Source of the DNA: JANMOK01 sp031415055
GTDB lineage: Bacteria > Pseudomonadota > Alphaproteobacteria > Rhodobacterales > Rhodobacteraceae
NCBI GenBank assembly: GCA_031415055.1
Contig: JANOQZ010000035.1
Span: 1 to 64,000 of the forward strand
Direction: 5' to 3'
DNA: 64,000 nt
Positions within the stretch are counted from its first letter, which is position 1; each line of letters opens with the position of its first letter. Shown in pieces: positions 40,794-50,466 of this stretch. The notes below the pieces were generated by a model. The model saw nothing but the letters and a program-made list of their open reading frames with translations, had not been told where the DNA came from and searched no databases. The position numbers were made by a program, and so were the translations under genes.

Positions 40794-41276
40794 ATGCCCC
40801 GACCCGATGGATCAGAGAAAAAGCGCCTGCGCTCGGCGGCAAGATTTTTTGCCACCCAAGCCCTGTTCCAGATGGAAGCAAGCGATGTCGGGCTGGAAAC
40901 TATTCAGTCAGAATTTGAAACGCACCGGATTGGTGCCGAATTGGACGGCAATACCTATTCCGAAGCAGATATTGAATTGTTTCGCGCCCTATTGAACGAT
41001 GCTGTATCCAACCAAGCCAAAATCGATCAAATGACCGACCGCGCATTGGTTGCCAAATGGCCGATTGCCCGCATTGACCCGACTTTGCGGGCTGTCTTCC
41101 GGGCTGCGGGCGCCGAATTGATCGGTCAGAATACCCCGCCCAAAGTGACGATTTCCGAATTTGTCGACGTCGCCAAAGCCTTTTTCCCGCTGGGCAAAGA
41201 GGCAAAATTCGTCAATGCCGTGCTGGACCATATGGCGCGGGAGGCAAAGCCGGGGGCGTTTATCAGTCCTCAATAG
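40794..41276 (+). CDS. nusB: Transcription antitermination factor NusB
   Basis: A 160-residue all-helical RNA-binding protein. It starts with a basic stretch and RSAARFFATQALFQ, the NusB N-terminus, and ends with TISEFVDVAKAFFPLGKEAKFVNAVLDHM. With NusE it binds boxA and supports rRNA antitermination. It closes the ribE-ribB-ribH operon, the order found in many proteobacteria. No clear terminator is seen after it. Confidence 0.94.
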   Translation: MPRPDGSEKKRLRSAARFFATQALFQMEASDVGLETIQSEFETHRIGAELDGNTYSEADIELFRALLNDAVSNQAKIDQMTDRALVAKWPIARIDPTLRAVFRAAGAELIGQNTPPKVTISEFVDVAKAFFPLGKEAKFVNAVLDHMAREAKPGAFISPQ

Positions 41277-41513
41277 TCCGGCCTATGCTTAAAACCTCTT
41301 AAAATTGCAACGGTTTGGTCAAAAAGTATTGCCCCGCCTAAGCGCCTGATTTCGGGTGCGGAAGGGCGCTGGGACAGAAACGGCCGTATTTGGCCAACAG
41401 ATTGTGACCAGAGGTTTTTCTCTCAACCAACCGGCTGCTGAGCGGGACGAAACGGTCGACGGCGAAGTCTGCCGGAACCTCACTCAGAGGCCCGACAGAA
41501 GTGGCGCAGACGT

Positions 41514-42212
41514 CTACTGAAGTCGGACCTCGCCCGCATGCAGAAAACATGATTTTGAGAAGATCCCGTTCGGAATCGGGTTGGGAAGGCGAATGTCTTT
41601 GAGGCTCGGCACCGGATCGCGTTCAGGCTCAAAAGAACGATTGATCTGAGTGATGAAGCCCAGAATAACGCCGCTGTGGCGCGCAAACGCCTGCAAAACT
41701 TTCAATTGGTCCGAAAGCTCAGGCTTTCGTCGCTGCTGATCGAGGATCTGTAAATAATCTATGACTGCAACGGTTCCCGCCGACGCACCTGACAAATGCT
41801 GAACGATGAAATCGGCGCTGATCTCGTCCGATGTTACTATCTCTGGCGTGCGCCTTTGCGCGTTTTCGCTCAGCGAGAGTATGCAATCTCTTGCTTCACG
41901 TTCGGTATACTCCAGCGTAAAGAAAACGGCTCGCCGTCCGTCGTCCATTGCGTCAAGTAGAAGCTGTAACCCGAGCACGGTCTTGCCTTGCCCCGGTCGG
42001 GCACCGATCAGAAGCATGTCCCCGTTTGAAAGCCTCGGCAGAAGCGCAGAAGCGGGAGCATTCATTGCCTGTTGGGCGAAGAGCAGACTCCATGCCGCGA
42101 AACCTTCCTCGCGCGCAATCCGGTCCTGTGCCGCATGCAGAGGGATATTGTCATTGCGAGAGAGTAGCTTGGCGCGGCGTCTCAGTTGATAGATCGGCGC
42201 GGATAGCCGCAT
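41514..42212 (-). CDS. Small DnaB-like RecA-fold ATPase
   Basis: A 232-residue protein equivalent to only the C-terminal helicase domain of DnaB. Walker A GARPGQGKT is at 70-78, Walker B VAVIDYLQ at 148-155, and FITQINRS near 190-197. It lacks the N-terminal primase-interaction domain and is far shorter than DnaB (about 470). The basic N-terminus (YQLRRRAKLLSRND) is typical of a Rhodobacterales group annotated simply as DNA helicase. Its role is unknown. It is isolated, with 237 and 406 bases of non-coding DNA on either side. Confidence 0.82.
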   Translation of the reverse strand: MRLSAPIYQLRRRAKLLSRNDNIPLHAAQDRIAREEGFAAWSLLFAQQAMNAPASALLPRLSNGDMLLIGARPGQGKTVLGLQLLLDAMDDGRRAVFFTLEYTEREARDCILSLSENAQRRTPEIVTSDEISADFIVQHLSGASAGTVAVIDYLQILDQQRRKPELSDQLKVLQAFARHSGVILGFITQINRSFEPERDPVPSLKDIRLPNPIPNGIFSKSCFLHAGEVRLQ

Positions 42213-42618
42213 AGTGGAACCTCCATTTCGAGCTGAAAACGCAACCCCTCCTTATGCGAACGCTCGAACAGATAGTTCGATGATCTAAGTCACCCCGTAT
42301 GTGTGATACTTCCCCAAGCGGAGGGAGGAGGCGCGGGCCAAGCCTGTTCACAGAAGCTATCGCAAGCCCGCAGCCTGGGCAAGCCCAACGGCAGCTTTGG
42401 GCTCTTCACATCGATCGCCTATTACGACGAGTCGGTCAAAACTCATACGTTTCTGTCCCCGACGCAACCGACCGTTTTTGTCCACTGCGTTCGGTCTATA
42501 GGTTCTGTCCACCCAAATGTGTCAAAAGCAACTGCGGCACTAAACCCCGTCATACAAACTTTCTTTCCTGTGACAACGTTACTTCTTCATCACGCCCAAT
42601 CCATGCTATCCTCACCGC
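42213..42618. other. 406-bp gap without a recognisable gene
   Basis: No supported coding region, RNA gene or terminator was found. CGTTTCTGTCCC (42448-42459) is the exact inverted copy of GGGACAGAAACG at 41371-41382 on the other side of the ATPase gene. Promoters for the ATPase (minus) and the P450 (plus) should lie here, but no convincing -35/-10 pair can be pointed out. Confidence 0.4.
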
Positions 42619-43983
42619 ATGCCCAAAGACCAAACCTCACCCGAACTTCCTGTCCGCGTTCCCCTAGTCACCGAACCTTGGGGAATGTTCAAAACTCTGA
42701 ATGTAGCCCGTCGCAACCTGCTGGAAATTATCCCGGAATTGGCGACGCGCCAACTTATAGTCAGCGGCAAAACCGGCAAGACTTGGCACATGGTGATGGA
42801 CCCAGACGCCATAAAGCAGGTGCTGAAAGACAAGCTCGAAATCTACCCCAAATCCATCGTCACCAAGCGCATCCTCAAACCCGGCATCGGTGACAGCATG
42901 TTCATCGCTGAGGGGGCGCATTGGCGCTGGCAGCGACAGGCGGCGGCACCGGTGTTCAAATACCGCAACATTGCCGATCTGGCCCCGGTCATGTCGGCGG
43001 CGACTGAAAGCAGTTGCAACCGTCTTGCGGCGCTTTCCGGCACGACCGTCGACCTCAACGCCGAAATGGTGACGACAACATTCGAGATCATTTCCAATGT
43101 TACGTTTTCTGGCACCGGCGCGATGGACCGCGCCACCGTTGGCCGCGCGATTGAGCGTTACATGCATTCCGTCGGTAAACTTTCCTTAATGGACCTGTTT
43201 GCCCTGCCAGCTTGGATTCCGCGTCCGCATACATTCTTTGGGGCAACGCCTTTGGGTGACATGCGCCTGTTGGCGGACAAGGCCATAGAATCGCGTCGCG
43301 CCAATGGCCCCAAGCCCGTGCCCGACCTGCTCGACCTGATCTTGAACGCGGCCGATCCTGAAACTGGCCGTGAAATGAACTCCACCGAGGTGCGCGATAA
43401 CCTGCTCGCCTTCATTGTTGCCGGGCATGAGACCACAGCACTGGCGTTAAGCTGGGCGCTGTATCTGGTGGCGTTTGACCAGAATGTGCAGGAGCGAGCC
43501 CGCGTCGAAGCGCAAGCCGCTCTGCACGGCCGCATTGCTGGGGCCGATGACGTGCCTAACCTGCTCTACATCCGCCAGATTATCGACGAGGCCCTGCGTC
43601 TCTATCCGCCCGCCGCCATCCTTGGCCGCACAGCAATGGCCGACGATATTTTGGGGGGTCGGCAAATCCGCAAAGGTGATACGGTGATGCTGCCGATCTA
43701 TGCCCTGCACCGCAACCATCTGTTGTGGGACAGCCCCGACGCCTTCGACCCCGACCGCTTTGCCTCTGATAAGAAGCCTGTGCGTTATTCCTATCTGCCG
43801 TTTGGCGAAGGCCCGCGCATTTGTATCGGGGCCGCTTTCGCCCAAATCGAAGCGGTAATTATTCTTGCCACGCTGTTATCACGGTTCAAATTTGAGCGTA
43901 TTCCCGGTGTTGACCCCAAGCCCGTGCTACTGATCACCTTGCGTCCGCAAGGCGGCGTTCGCTTGCGCGTCTCAGCCGCCTGA
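42619..43983 (+). CDS. Cytochrome P450
   Basis: A 454-residue heme monooxygenase. The oxygen-activating I-helix motif is AGHETT (268-273), the ExxR motif is EALRLYPP, and the heme-ligand loop FGEGPRICIG places the axial Cys at 402. It is soluble, with no membrane anchor, and resembles bacterial CYP families with a long-chain or terpenoid substrate, which cannot be specified. No ferredoxin or reductase gene is adjacent. Its 3' end overlaps the convergent protease gene by 12 bases. Confidence 0.93.
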   Translation: MPKDQTSPELPVRVPLVTEPWGMFKTLNVARRNLLEIIPELATRQLIVSGKTGKTWHMVMDPDAIKQVLKDKLEIYPKSIVTKRILKPGIGDSMFIAEGAHWRWQRQAAAPVFKYRNIADLAPVMSAATESSCNRLAALSGTTVDLNAEMVTTTFEIISNVTFSGTGAMDRATVGRAIERYMHSVGKLSLMDLFALPAWIPRPHTFFGATPLGDMRLLADKAIESRRANGPKPVPDLLDLILNAADPETGREMNSTEVRDNLLAFIVAGHETTALALSWALYLVAFDQNVQERARVEAQAALHGRIAGADDVPNLLYIRQIIDEALRLYPPAAILGRTAMADDILGGRQIRKGDTVMLPIYALHRNHLLWDSPDAFDPDRFASDKKPVRYSYLPFGEGPRICIGAAFAQIEAVIILATLLSRFKFERIPGVDPKPVLLITLRPQGGVRLRVSAA

Positions 43984-45132
43984 GCGGCCAATATGGTTCG
44001 CTGAAACACGGCAAATATCGCGCAAATCTTGCCATTGCACCGCACTTAAAATCGGGATGAAATCGCCCTTCACCACATCCGCCGCTCGCGCCGCATCAGC
44101 GCGTGCGCGAATGTCGGGGTGGCTGGCCAAATGTGACATTGGCCCGTCGCTGCTGCCAACAAGTTCGGCAATCCGGTCAAAAAACCCACCCAAAGGCGAG
44201 CTCGGCAAATTGCTGTCGGCCAAAAGCTTGAACCCAAAAGCATCCGCCGCCGCCTCGGCATCTTGCGCATAGGAAGCGGAAATCAGTTGTTCGGTCAAAA
44301 CAACCGCCAAAGCGCCGCCGGAAAAGTCACCCAGAACCATGCCCAAAATACCCACCGTCCCAGCCGAACGCAGGGCCAATCGCAGTGGGTCACGATGGAC
44401 GACATGACCCAATTCGTGGCCGATCACCCCCGCAACTTCCTCGGGCGATTGCGCAGCTTGCAACAGCCCGTCAAACACCACGATCTGCCCGCCAGGCACG
44501 GCAAAAGCGTTTTGCATGTCGTGGTCGATAATTCGCAGTTTAACTGGAAATGGCGTCTCGAAGAACGGTTCCAACCGCGCCATAAGCGAGTCCATCGCAG
44601 CAACCCCTGCCGGTTGGTCGCAAAATCGAACCGGTTCATCGCTAAACGTGCTCAACGCCCACTGAATTTGCCCAATACTGGCCTCGCCCAAAGCCTGTTC
44701 GCTTTCGGCTGGAATGAGCACTGCCAACTGCCCGGCCAAGGCGGGGACAATGACAAAAACGATCATCAAGACCGCGCCAACTGCCCCACCCGCCCAAACT
44801 ATTATTTTGCGCAATTGTGCATAATCGACATCACTTTTGCGCAAATTTTTAGCAGATTGCCGTAGCGCTAGCATTGCCAGCTGATCGTTCACAGTAAGTC
44901 GCTCCAATCCGTCGCGCAACCGCGACAAAATCATCGCGTCGTCGCTTGGTTGATCGCGTCGCTCGCGCAAATCGCTCAGAGGCCAGTTGGCCAATACTTG
45001 ATCTTCTTGCACGACGTAAAGTTTGCTTTCGTGGACATGCACGTCAACTTTCCAAATCTTTGCCGTCGCACCATCCGTGTAAATTCCCGCAATACCCCCT
45101 GTTGGAAATTCTTGTCGCACGGCTCTGGTCAA
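43972..45132 (-). CDS. M48-family metallopeptidase, membrane anchored
   Basis: A 386-residue protein. An N-terminal domain of about 100 residues (DGATAKIWKVDVHV, LSDLRERRD) resembles the DUF7092-type module found with these peptidases. One transmembrane helix lies at about 110-135. The protease domain has zinc motif HELGHVVH at 239-246 and the third ligand in the EAAADAFGF segment. It is likely an inner-membrane quality-control protease. It starts in a four-base overlap with the DUF898 gene, so the two membrane proteins are co-translated. Confidence 0.88.
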   Translation of the reverse strand: MTRAVRQEFPTGGIAGIYTDGATAKIWKVDVHVHESKLYVVQEDQVLANWPLSDLRERRDQPSDDAMILSRLRDGLERLTVNDQLAMLALRQSAKNLRKSDVDYAQLRKIIVWAGGAVGAVLMIVFVIVPALAGQLAVLIPAESEQALGEASIGQIQWALSTFSDEPVRFCDQPAGVAAMDSLMARLEPFFETPFPVKLRIIDHDMQNAFAVPGGQIVVFDGLLQAAQSPEEVAGVIGHELGHVVHRDPLRLALRSAGTVGILGMVLGDFSGGALAVVLTEQLISASYAQDAEAAADAFGFKLLADSNLPSSPLGGFFDRIAELVGSSDGPMSHLASHPDIRARADAARAADVVKGDFIPILSAVQWQDLRDICRVSANHIGRSGG

Positions 45133-46376
45133 ATCGCTGCACCCACATCCAACGCATCGGCAAAGCCGCCTGCATCAACGCTGCTATCTTGCGGTCTTTG
45201 CGACGCAGTTTCCAGTTCGCCCAAATCACGCAACACCAGTTCGGTCGCGTAATGTCGCAGAATTGGTTGGAAGATGAAAACCTGTGCCAATACACCGACC
45301 AGCAATAGCAAAACCAAATATCCGATACCGAATATTGCTAGCGCCGCCCATTGCGCAGATGTGTTCAAGCCCCCGCCGTTTCGACCGAATTCCTGCATCG
45401 GCAGATCTAGGCCGTACACAATGCCCGCCGCGACACCAAATACGATCAGTCCAATAATCATGGCGCAAATGGTGATACCAATCCCGCCCAACACATAAAT
45501 CCCGGTCACTTTTCCAGTGCGGATTTTGCTGGTGAACCGAATGTTTTCGCCCAGAACTTTATTGTTCGCCATGTTGCGAAAACTGACGACGCTGAAATAG
45601 ACGTAGGCGAAACCGGCAACTAAGTAACTTGAAAATATGAGAAAAATCAACCAACCCATACCTTCGGGTTGCGAGCCATTGTTCGTTGCGGCAATGATTT
45701 TTACTATCAGGATCGCATACGTCACTACTGCGAAAGCAAGTCCTGCCAAAACCACCAACCAAGCCTTCATATTCATCGTCCACTTGCCGTCTTGGCGCAT
45801 TTGCAGGTTGCCATACCACGTGCGGTCGGTGACGAATTTCTCCATATTAAAGCGTTGGCGCGGGAACAAAACGCCCAAAGTCACGATCGTCAGCAAGGTG
45901 TGGCCAATGGCATTCAACGTGTATTTCCACGCGTCCGGTTCCAGCCCAAAACGCAAGCCGCGCCAGCGTGTGCGAGATAAAATATACCCGCGTGAGCGAT
46001 ATCGCGCATAATAAATCAACGGAATTGCCGCCAATACCGTCAGGTTCAATGCCAACGGATTGCCTTGAAACACTGCCAGACCAATGAACGAGACCGCCAA
46101 GTTGAATATCCCAAGATAAACGGCCAAAATTACCACCGCGATCAGGAAACCCAGCAGTTTTTCCATGCCAGTTCCGGTATATTCCAGTGGAATTCCGCCG
46201 GGTTGGATTGAGGCCCAATAATATCGCCGTAATTTAGTTTTCATCCAAAATCGATAGATGCCCAATGTCAATACCGTCAGCAAGGCTGAGGTAAAGGCCA
46301 GACCGAACAAACCGCCCGCTTCGCCGCAATAATCAACCTGCATTTCTGGGTTTGGTTGGGATAAGTCGTTCATCAA
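45129..46376 (-). CDS. DUF898 (YjgN-like) membrane protein
   Basis: A 415-residue integral membrane protein with about eight helices. The family pattern is visible as LLTVLTLGIYRFWMKTKLRRY near residues 33-53, YYARYRSRGYILSRTRWRGLRF, and LGVLFPRQRFNMEKFVTDRTWYG. The function is unknown. It is encoded just upstream of, and overlapping, the M48 protease gene, the partner often seen with this family. A start 3 bases later is equally possible. Confidence 0.85.
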   Translation of the reverse strand: MMNDLSQPNPEMQVDYCGEAGGLFGLAFTSALLTVLTLGIYRFWMKTKLRRYYWASIQPGGIPLEYTGTGMEKLLGFLIAVVILAVYLGIFNLAVSFIGLAVFQGNPLALNLTVLAAIPLIYYARYRSRGYILSRTRWRGLRFGLEPDAWKYTLNAIGHTLLTIVTLGVLFPRQRFNMEKFVTDRTWYGNLQMRQDGKWTMNMKAWLVVLAGLAFAVVTYAILIVKIIAATNNGSQPEGMGWLIFLIFSSYLVAGFAYVYFSVVSFRNMANNKVLGENIRFTSKIRTGKVTGIYVLGGIGITICAMIIGLIVFGVAAGIVYGLDLPMQEFGRNGGGLNTSAQWAALAIFGIGYLVLLLLVGVLAQVFIFQPILRHYATELVLRDLGELETASQRPQDSSVDAGGFADALDVGAAI

Positions 46377-46428
46377 ATCACCTTGCGGATAATAATCTAC
46401 CGCACTTCATAACGGCATTGCGGCAATT

Positions 46429-48675
46429 TCAAGACGTGAATTTATTGTCCTGCGGAAAGCCGCGCGGGGCCATTTTGCCAGCGCTGGCGCGCGGACCCAT
46501 CCAATCGGCCAACTCGGTCTCAATGCGGTTGCGGCCAGCCGGGTCTTTCCAAGTCAGTCCTTCACTCAAAACGAATGTTCGCGCATCGCTCAGGCCGCCG
46601 TCTTTGTATTTCTGCAAGCGCACCCCTTTGCCGCGACCCATTTCTGGCAGGTCGGCCAAGGGGAAAATCAAGACTTTCCGGTTCTCGCCAACACATGCCA
46701 CATGGTCACCGGCTACCCGAGCGCAGACCAAAGCCCGCACGCCATCGGCCAAATTCAACACCTGTTTGCCACTGCGCGTTTGTGCCAGAACTTCATCCTC
46801 TGGAACGACAAATCCGTCGCCGGTCAACGACGCCACCAACAACTTCTCGCCCGACTTGAACAGGAACAGCGCCAATATCTCTGCCTCATTGGGCAAATCA
46901 ATCATCAGTCGCACCGGCTCACCCATGCCACGCCCGCCGGGCAGAAGGTGACACGCCAAAGTATAGAACCGGCCATTTGAGGCGAACAGAATCACCTTAT
47001 CCGTTGTCTCGGCATTCAGCCGAAACCGCCCCTCATCGCCGTCTTTGAACTTGATCTCGGCATCCGCAGCCAGATGCCCTTTCATCGCCCTGATCCAACC
47101 CATCGTTGAACAGACAACCGTCACCGACTCGCGTTCGATCATCGCGTCGGCAGGCACATCGTCGACGACCGGCGCTTCTACCAATTCCGTCCGCCTTGCC
47201 CCACGCGGCGCATCCTTGCCGAAAGCCTTACGAGTGGCTTTCAATTGATCGGAAATCTTGCTCCATTGCGCCGCCTCGCTTTGCAGCAAATCGTCCAATT
47301 CCACCCGCTCGCGTTGCAAATCGTCCAGTTCGCGCCGCAGTTCCATCTCTTCCAGCTTGCGCAAAGACCGCAGCCGCATGTTCAAAATCGCCTCGGCCTG
47401 CACGTCGGACAGATCGAATTCCGCCATCAACAGCGGCTTTGGCTCGTCCTCGGCACGGATAATCGCAATCACCCGGTCGAGGTTCAGATAGGCGATGATA
47501 TAGCCTTCCAGCACCTCCAACCGGTCGTCGATTTTCTCCATCCGATGGGTGGAACGCCGCAACAAAACCGCCCGCTGATGGTCCAGAAATGCCCGTAAAA
47601 CCTCCTTCAAACCGCACACTTTCGGCGTGCGGCCATCGATCAACACGTTGAGGTTCATCGAAAAGCGGATTTCAAGGTCACTCTGGCGGAACAAGGTTTC
47701 CATCAGCATCGCCGGGTCCACGGCGCGGGACTTCGGCTCCAGAACCAGACGGATATCCTCGGCCGATTCATCGTGAATATCGGCCAGCAAAGCGTTTTTC
47801 TTCAGTTGAATAATCTCGGCTATCTTCTCGATCAGCCGCGATTTCTGCACCTGATAGGGAATTTCCGAGACGACAATCTGCCACGTCCCGCGCCCCAGAT
47901 CCTCGACCTGCCATTTCGCCCTCAACCGAAACGAACCCCGACCGGTTCGATACGATTCCTCAATGCTGGAACGCCCCTCGACTAGCACGCCGCCAGTCGG
48001 AAAATCCGGCCCCGGCACCAAATTGACCAGTGTTTCATCCTGCGCATTCGGCACCTTGATTAGATGCAAACAAGCGTCAATCAATTCCCCCGCATTATGC
48101 GGCGGAATATTGGTGGCCATGCCAACGGCGATCCCTGACGATCCATTCGCCAACAAATTCGGAAAAACACAGGGCAGAACCTCCGGTTCCTGTTCGCGCC
48201 CGTCGTAGTTGGGGCGAAAATCGACGGCATTTTCCGCCAGCCCGTCCATCATCGACACCGAAACCGCCGTCATCCGTGCCTCGGTATAACGCATCGCCGC
48301 CGGGTTATCGCCGTCGATATTACCGAAATTGCCCTGGCCATCGACCAGGGGATAGCGGGTCGAAAACTCCTGCGCCAATCGCGTCAGAGCATCGTAAATC
48401 GACTGGTCGCCGTGTGGGTGATATTTGCCCATCACCTCGCCCACTATCGCCGCACATTTGCGGGGCGAAGTCTTGGGGTCCAGCTTCATGTCGTGCATCG
48501 CATACAATATCCGCCGATGCACCGGTTTCAGCCCGTCGCGCGCATCGGGCAAGGCACGGTGCATGATGGTGGACAAGGCATAAGTCAGATACCGCTCGCC
48601 CAAAGCCCGGCGCAGCGGCTCGACAATTTCGCCACCAGATGCCGGTATTTCGGGGTCGTCGCTTACGTCAGCCAT
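46429..48675 (-). CDS. parC: DNA topoisomerase IV subunit A
   Basis: A 748-residue type IIA topoisomerase subunit. The catalytic tyrosine is Y130 in AAMRYTEARM, and the quinolone-determining stretch VMGKYHPHGDQSIYDAL is at 81-97. ParC rather than GyrA is supported by length, the C-terminal domain with degenerate blades and no GyrA-box, and family-specific TEARMTAVS. It decatenates daughter chromosomes together with ParE, which is not in the window. Confidence 0.93.
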   Translation of the reverse strand: MADVSDDPEIPASGGEIVEPLRRALGERYLTYALSTIMHRALPDARDGLKPVHRRILYAMHDMKLDPKTSPRKCAAIVGEVMGKYHPHGDQSIYDALTRLAQEFSTRYPLVDGQGNFGNIDGDNPAAMRYTEARMTAVSVSMMDGLAENAVDFRPNYDGREQEPEVLPCVFPNLLANGSSGIAVGMATNIPPHNAGELIDACLHLIKVPNAQDETLVNLVPGPDFPTGGVLVEGRSSIEESYRTGRGSFRLRAKWQVEDLGRGTWQIVVSEIPYQVQKSRLIEKIAEIIQLKKNALLADIHDESAEDIRLVLEPKSRAVDPAMLMETLFRQSDLEIRFSMNLNVLIDGRTPKVCGLKEVLRAFLDHQRAVLLRRSTHRMEKIDDRLEVLEGYIIAYLNLDRVIAIIRAEDEPKPLLMAEFDLSDVQAEAILNMRLRSLRKLEEMELRRELDDLQRERVELDDLLQSEAAQWSKISDQLKATRKAFGKDAPRGARRTELVEAPVVDDVPADAMIERESVTVVCSTMGWIRAMKGHLAADAEIKFKDGDEGRFRLNAETTDKVILFASNGRFYTLACHLLPGGRGMGEPVRLMIDLPNEAEILALFLFKSGEKLLVASLTGDGFVVPEDEVLAQTRSGKQVLNLADGVRALVCARVAGDHVACVGENRKVLIFPLADLPEMGRGKGVRLQKYKDGGLSDARTFVLSEGLTWKDPAGRNRIETELADWMGPRASAGKMAPRGFPQDNKFTS

Positions 48676-48734
48676 AGATTTGGTGATACTTTGCTGGCAT
48701 GGGACGGTCCAGCGGCTTTTGACAGGAAAACCAA

Positions 48735-49565
48735 TTGCAACGATCCATCGTTATTACGGGCTGTTCATCGGGCATCGGTTATGATGCAGCGCATACGCTA
48801 CGCAAACGCGGTTGGCGTGTATTTGCCACTTGTCGCAAAGAAACCGACTGCGAACGCTTACGCAACGAAGGGTTGGAGAGCGTTCAACTCGACAACGCCG
48901 ACCCGTCATCCATCGTCACCGCCTTAACCGAAATCCTAACCCAAACCGGTGGCACCTTGGATGCGGTTTACAACAACGGCGCTTACGGCATCCCCGGTCT
49001 GGTCGAAGACCTGCCACGTGACGCCCTACGCGCCATATTCGAAGCCAATCTGTTCGGCTATATCGACATCATCAACCGCTTGATGCCCGTTTTCCGCAAA
49101 CAAGGTCATGGTCGCGTTATCAATTGTTCCTCGGTTCTTGGCCTAACCGCGTTGCGATTTCGCGGTGCTTACAACGCAACCAAGTTTGCCATGGAGGGGC
49201 TAACTGACACTATGCGTTTGGAAAACCGGCATTTGCCGATTCATTTCATCCTCATCGAACCGGGGCCGATCACCACGATGATCCGCCAGAAGGCACAAAT
49301 ACAATTTGAACGCTGGATCGACTGGCAGAACTCACCAAATCACGATTATTACGAAAGCAAAGTCATGCCGCGCCTTTATGACGCCAGCGGTATCCTTGAT
49401 CCATTCGAACTGCCACCGTCGGCTGTGACAAGGAAGCTAATCCACGCTTTGGAAAGCCGCCGCCCCAAACCGCGCTACTATGTCACCGCCCCGACCCATT
49501 TCATGGGCCTGATGAAACGCATCCTGACGACCCGCATGCTCGACCGACTGGCGTCGCGGTTCTGA
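48735..49565 (+). CDS. Short-chain dehydrogenase/reductase
   Basis: A 276-residue classical SDR. The cofactor motif GCSSGIG is at 9-15, NNGAYG near 80-85 replaces the usual NNAG, the catalytic Ser lies in INCSSVLG, and Y146 with K150 form the YNATK motif. It begins with TTG at 48735 with AGGA about 8 bases before. The extra C-terminal stretch (PKPRYYVTAPTHFMGLMKR) is typical of a lipid- or retinol-type subgroup. The substrate is unknown. It heads a string with the HIG1 protein and PduO genes. Confidence 0.88.
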   Translation: MQRSIVITGCSSGIGYDAAHTLRKRGWRVFATCRKETDCERLRNEGLESVQLDNADPSSIVTALTEILTQTGGTLDAVYNNGAYGIPGLVEDLPRDALRAIFEANLFGYIDIINRLMPVFRKQGHGRVINCSSVLGLTALRFRGAYNATKFAMEGLTDTMRLENRHLPIHFILIEPGPITTMIRQKAQIQFERWIDWQNSPNHDYYESKVMPRLYDASGILDPFELPPSAVTRKLIHALESRRPKPRYYVTAPTHFMGLMKRILTTRMLDRLASRF

Positions 49566-49596
49566 CGTGCTTATATGGTAAGGGGAGGGCAGCGAA

Positions 49597-49797
49597 ATGA
49601 CCAAAGACCCACTCTTCATTCTCATCGGTTTTGCCTGCTTGGCCGTGCTCGCCGTTTTGGCATTGGGCATCGGCACATTCGCCAAAGGCGGTGAATTCAA
49701 CCGCAAATACGCCAACAAGATCATGCGCCTGCGCCTTCTGCTGCAATTCATCGCTGTCATTTTGATCATGACCTTCATCTATTTCCGCGAAGGTTGA
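49597..49797 (+). CDS. Twin-transmembrane HIG1-domain protein
   Basis: A 66-residue protein with two hydrophobic helices (about 7-28 and 46-62) joined by a charged loop FAKGGEFNRKYANKIMRLR. The N-R-K-Y-x-N-x-M-R-L-R pattern is that of the HIG1 domain, whose eukaryotic relatives assist respiratory supercomplexes. It is 3 bases upstream of the cobalamin adenosyltransferase gene. The bacterial role is not established. Confidence 0.85.
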   Translation: MTKDPLFILIGFACLAVLAVLALGIGTFAKGGEFNRKYANKIMRLRLLLQFIAVILIMTFIYFREG

Positions 49798-49800
49798 CCA

Positions 49801-50373
49801 GTGGTCGTCCTGAACAAAATCTACACCCGTACCGGCGACAAAGGCGAAACGGCCTTGGGCAATGGTCAGCGCGTGCCAAAATTCTCGTTGCGCGTCGAAA
49901 CCTATGGCACGGTTGATGAAACCAACGCCACCGTTGGACTGGCCCGCCAACATTCGACAGGTGAGACTGACACTATGCTGGCCCGAATCCAGAACGACCT
50001 GTTCGATCTGGGGGCCGATCTCTGCCGCCCAGATATGGCGAAGGATGCCGAGGCGGGCTACGCGCCTTTGCGTATGACACCTGCGCAAACCGAACGCCTT
50101 GAAACCGAAATTGACACCATGAACGCCCTGCAAAAGCCGCTGCGTAGCTTTGTTCTACCCGGTGGCTCGCCCCTCGCCGCCGCCTTGCACCTCTGCCGCA
50201 CCACCTGCCGCCGGGCGGAGCGGTTGGCCGTCGAACTGGCGCAAACCGAAACCGTCAATGCCGCGGCCCTGACCTATCTCAACCGCCTTTCCGATTGGTT
50301 CTTTGTCGGCAGTCGTGCCGCCAATGAAAACGGCCAAGCCGACGTTCTGTGGGTGCCAGGGGCGAACCGCTAA
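49801..50373 (+). CDS. Cob(I)yrinic acid a,c-diamide adenosyltransferase, PduO type
   Basis: A 190-residue ATP:cob(I)alamin adenosyltransferase that makes adenosylcobalamin. The ATP loop TRTGDKGETALGNG is at about 9-22, followed by YGTVDETNATVG and the C-terminal CRRAERLAVEL and YLNRLSDWFFVGSR motifs. It begins with GTG at 49801 immediately after the HIG1 gene. The trimeric enzyme acts in the cytoplasm; its adenosylcobalamin may serve mutases elsewhere. Confidence 0.94.
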   Translation: MVVLNKIYTRTGDKGETALGNGQRVPKFSLRVETYGTVDETNATVGLARQHSTGETDTMLARIQNDLFDLGADLCRPDMAKDAEAGYAPLRMTPAQTERLETEIDTMNALQKPLRSFVLPGGSPLAAALHLCRTTCRRAERLAVELAQTETVNAAALTYLNRLSDWFFVGSRAANENGQADVLWVPGANR

Positions 50374-50466
50374 GCGCAAATTCGCTGAAAAACTGTGCCG
50401 CACTCACTAAAGGTGCACATTCACATTAACTGCATGCTACCTGTACATACTCGCCGAAAGTCTGTG

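Noticed and set aside
41338..41550. 70-residue minus-strand open frame after nusB
   Set aside because: Composition resembles translated non-coding DNA, no ribosome-binding site was seen, and it overlaps the start of the convincing ATPase gene end.
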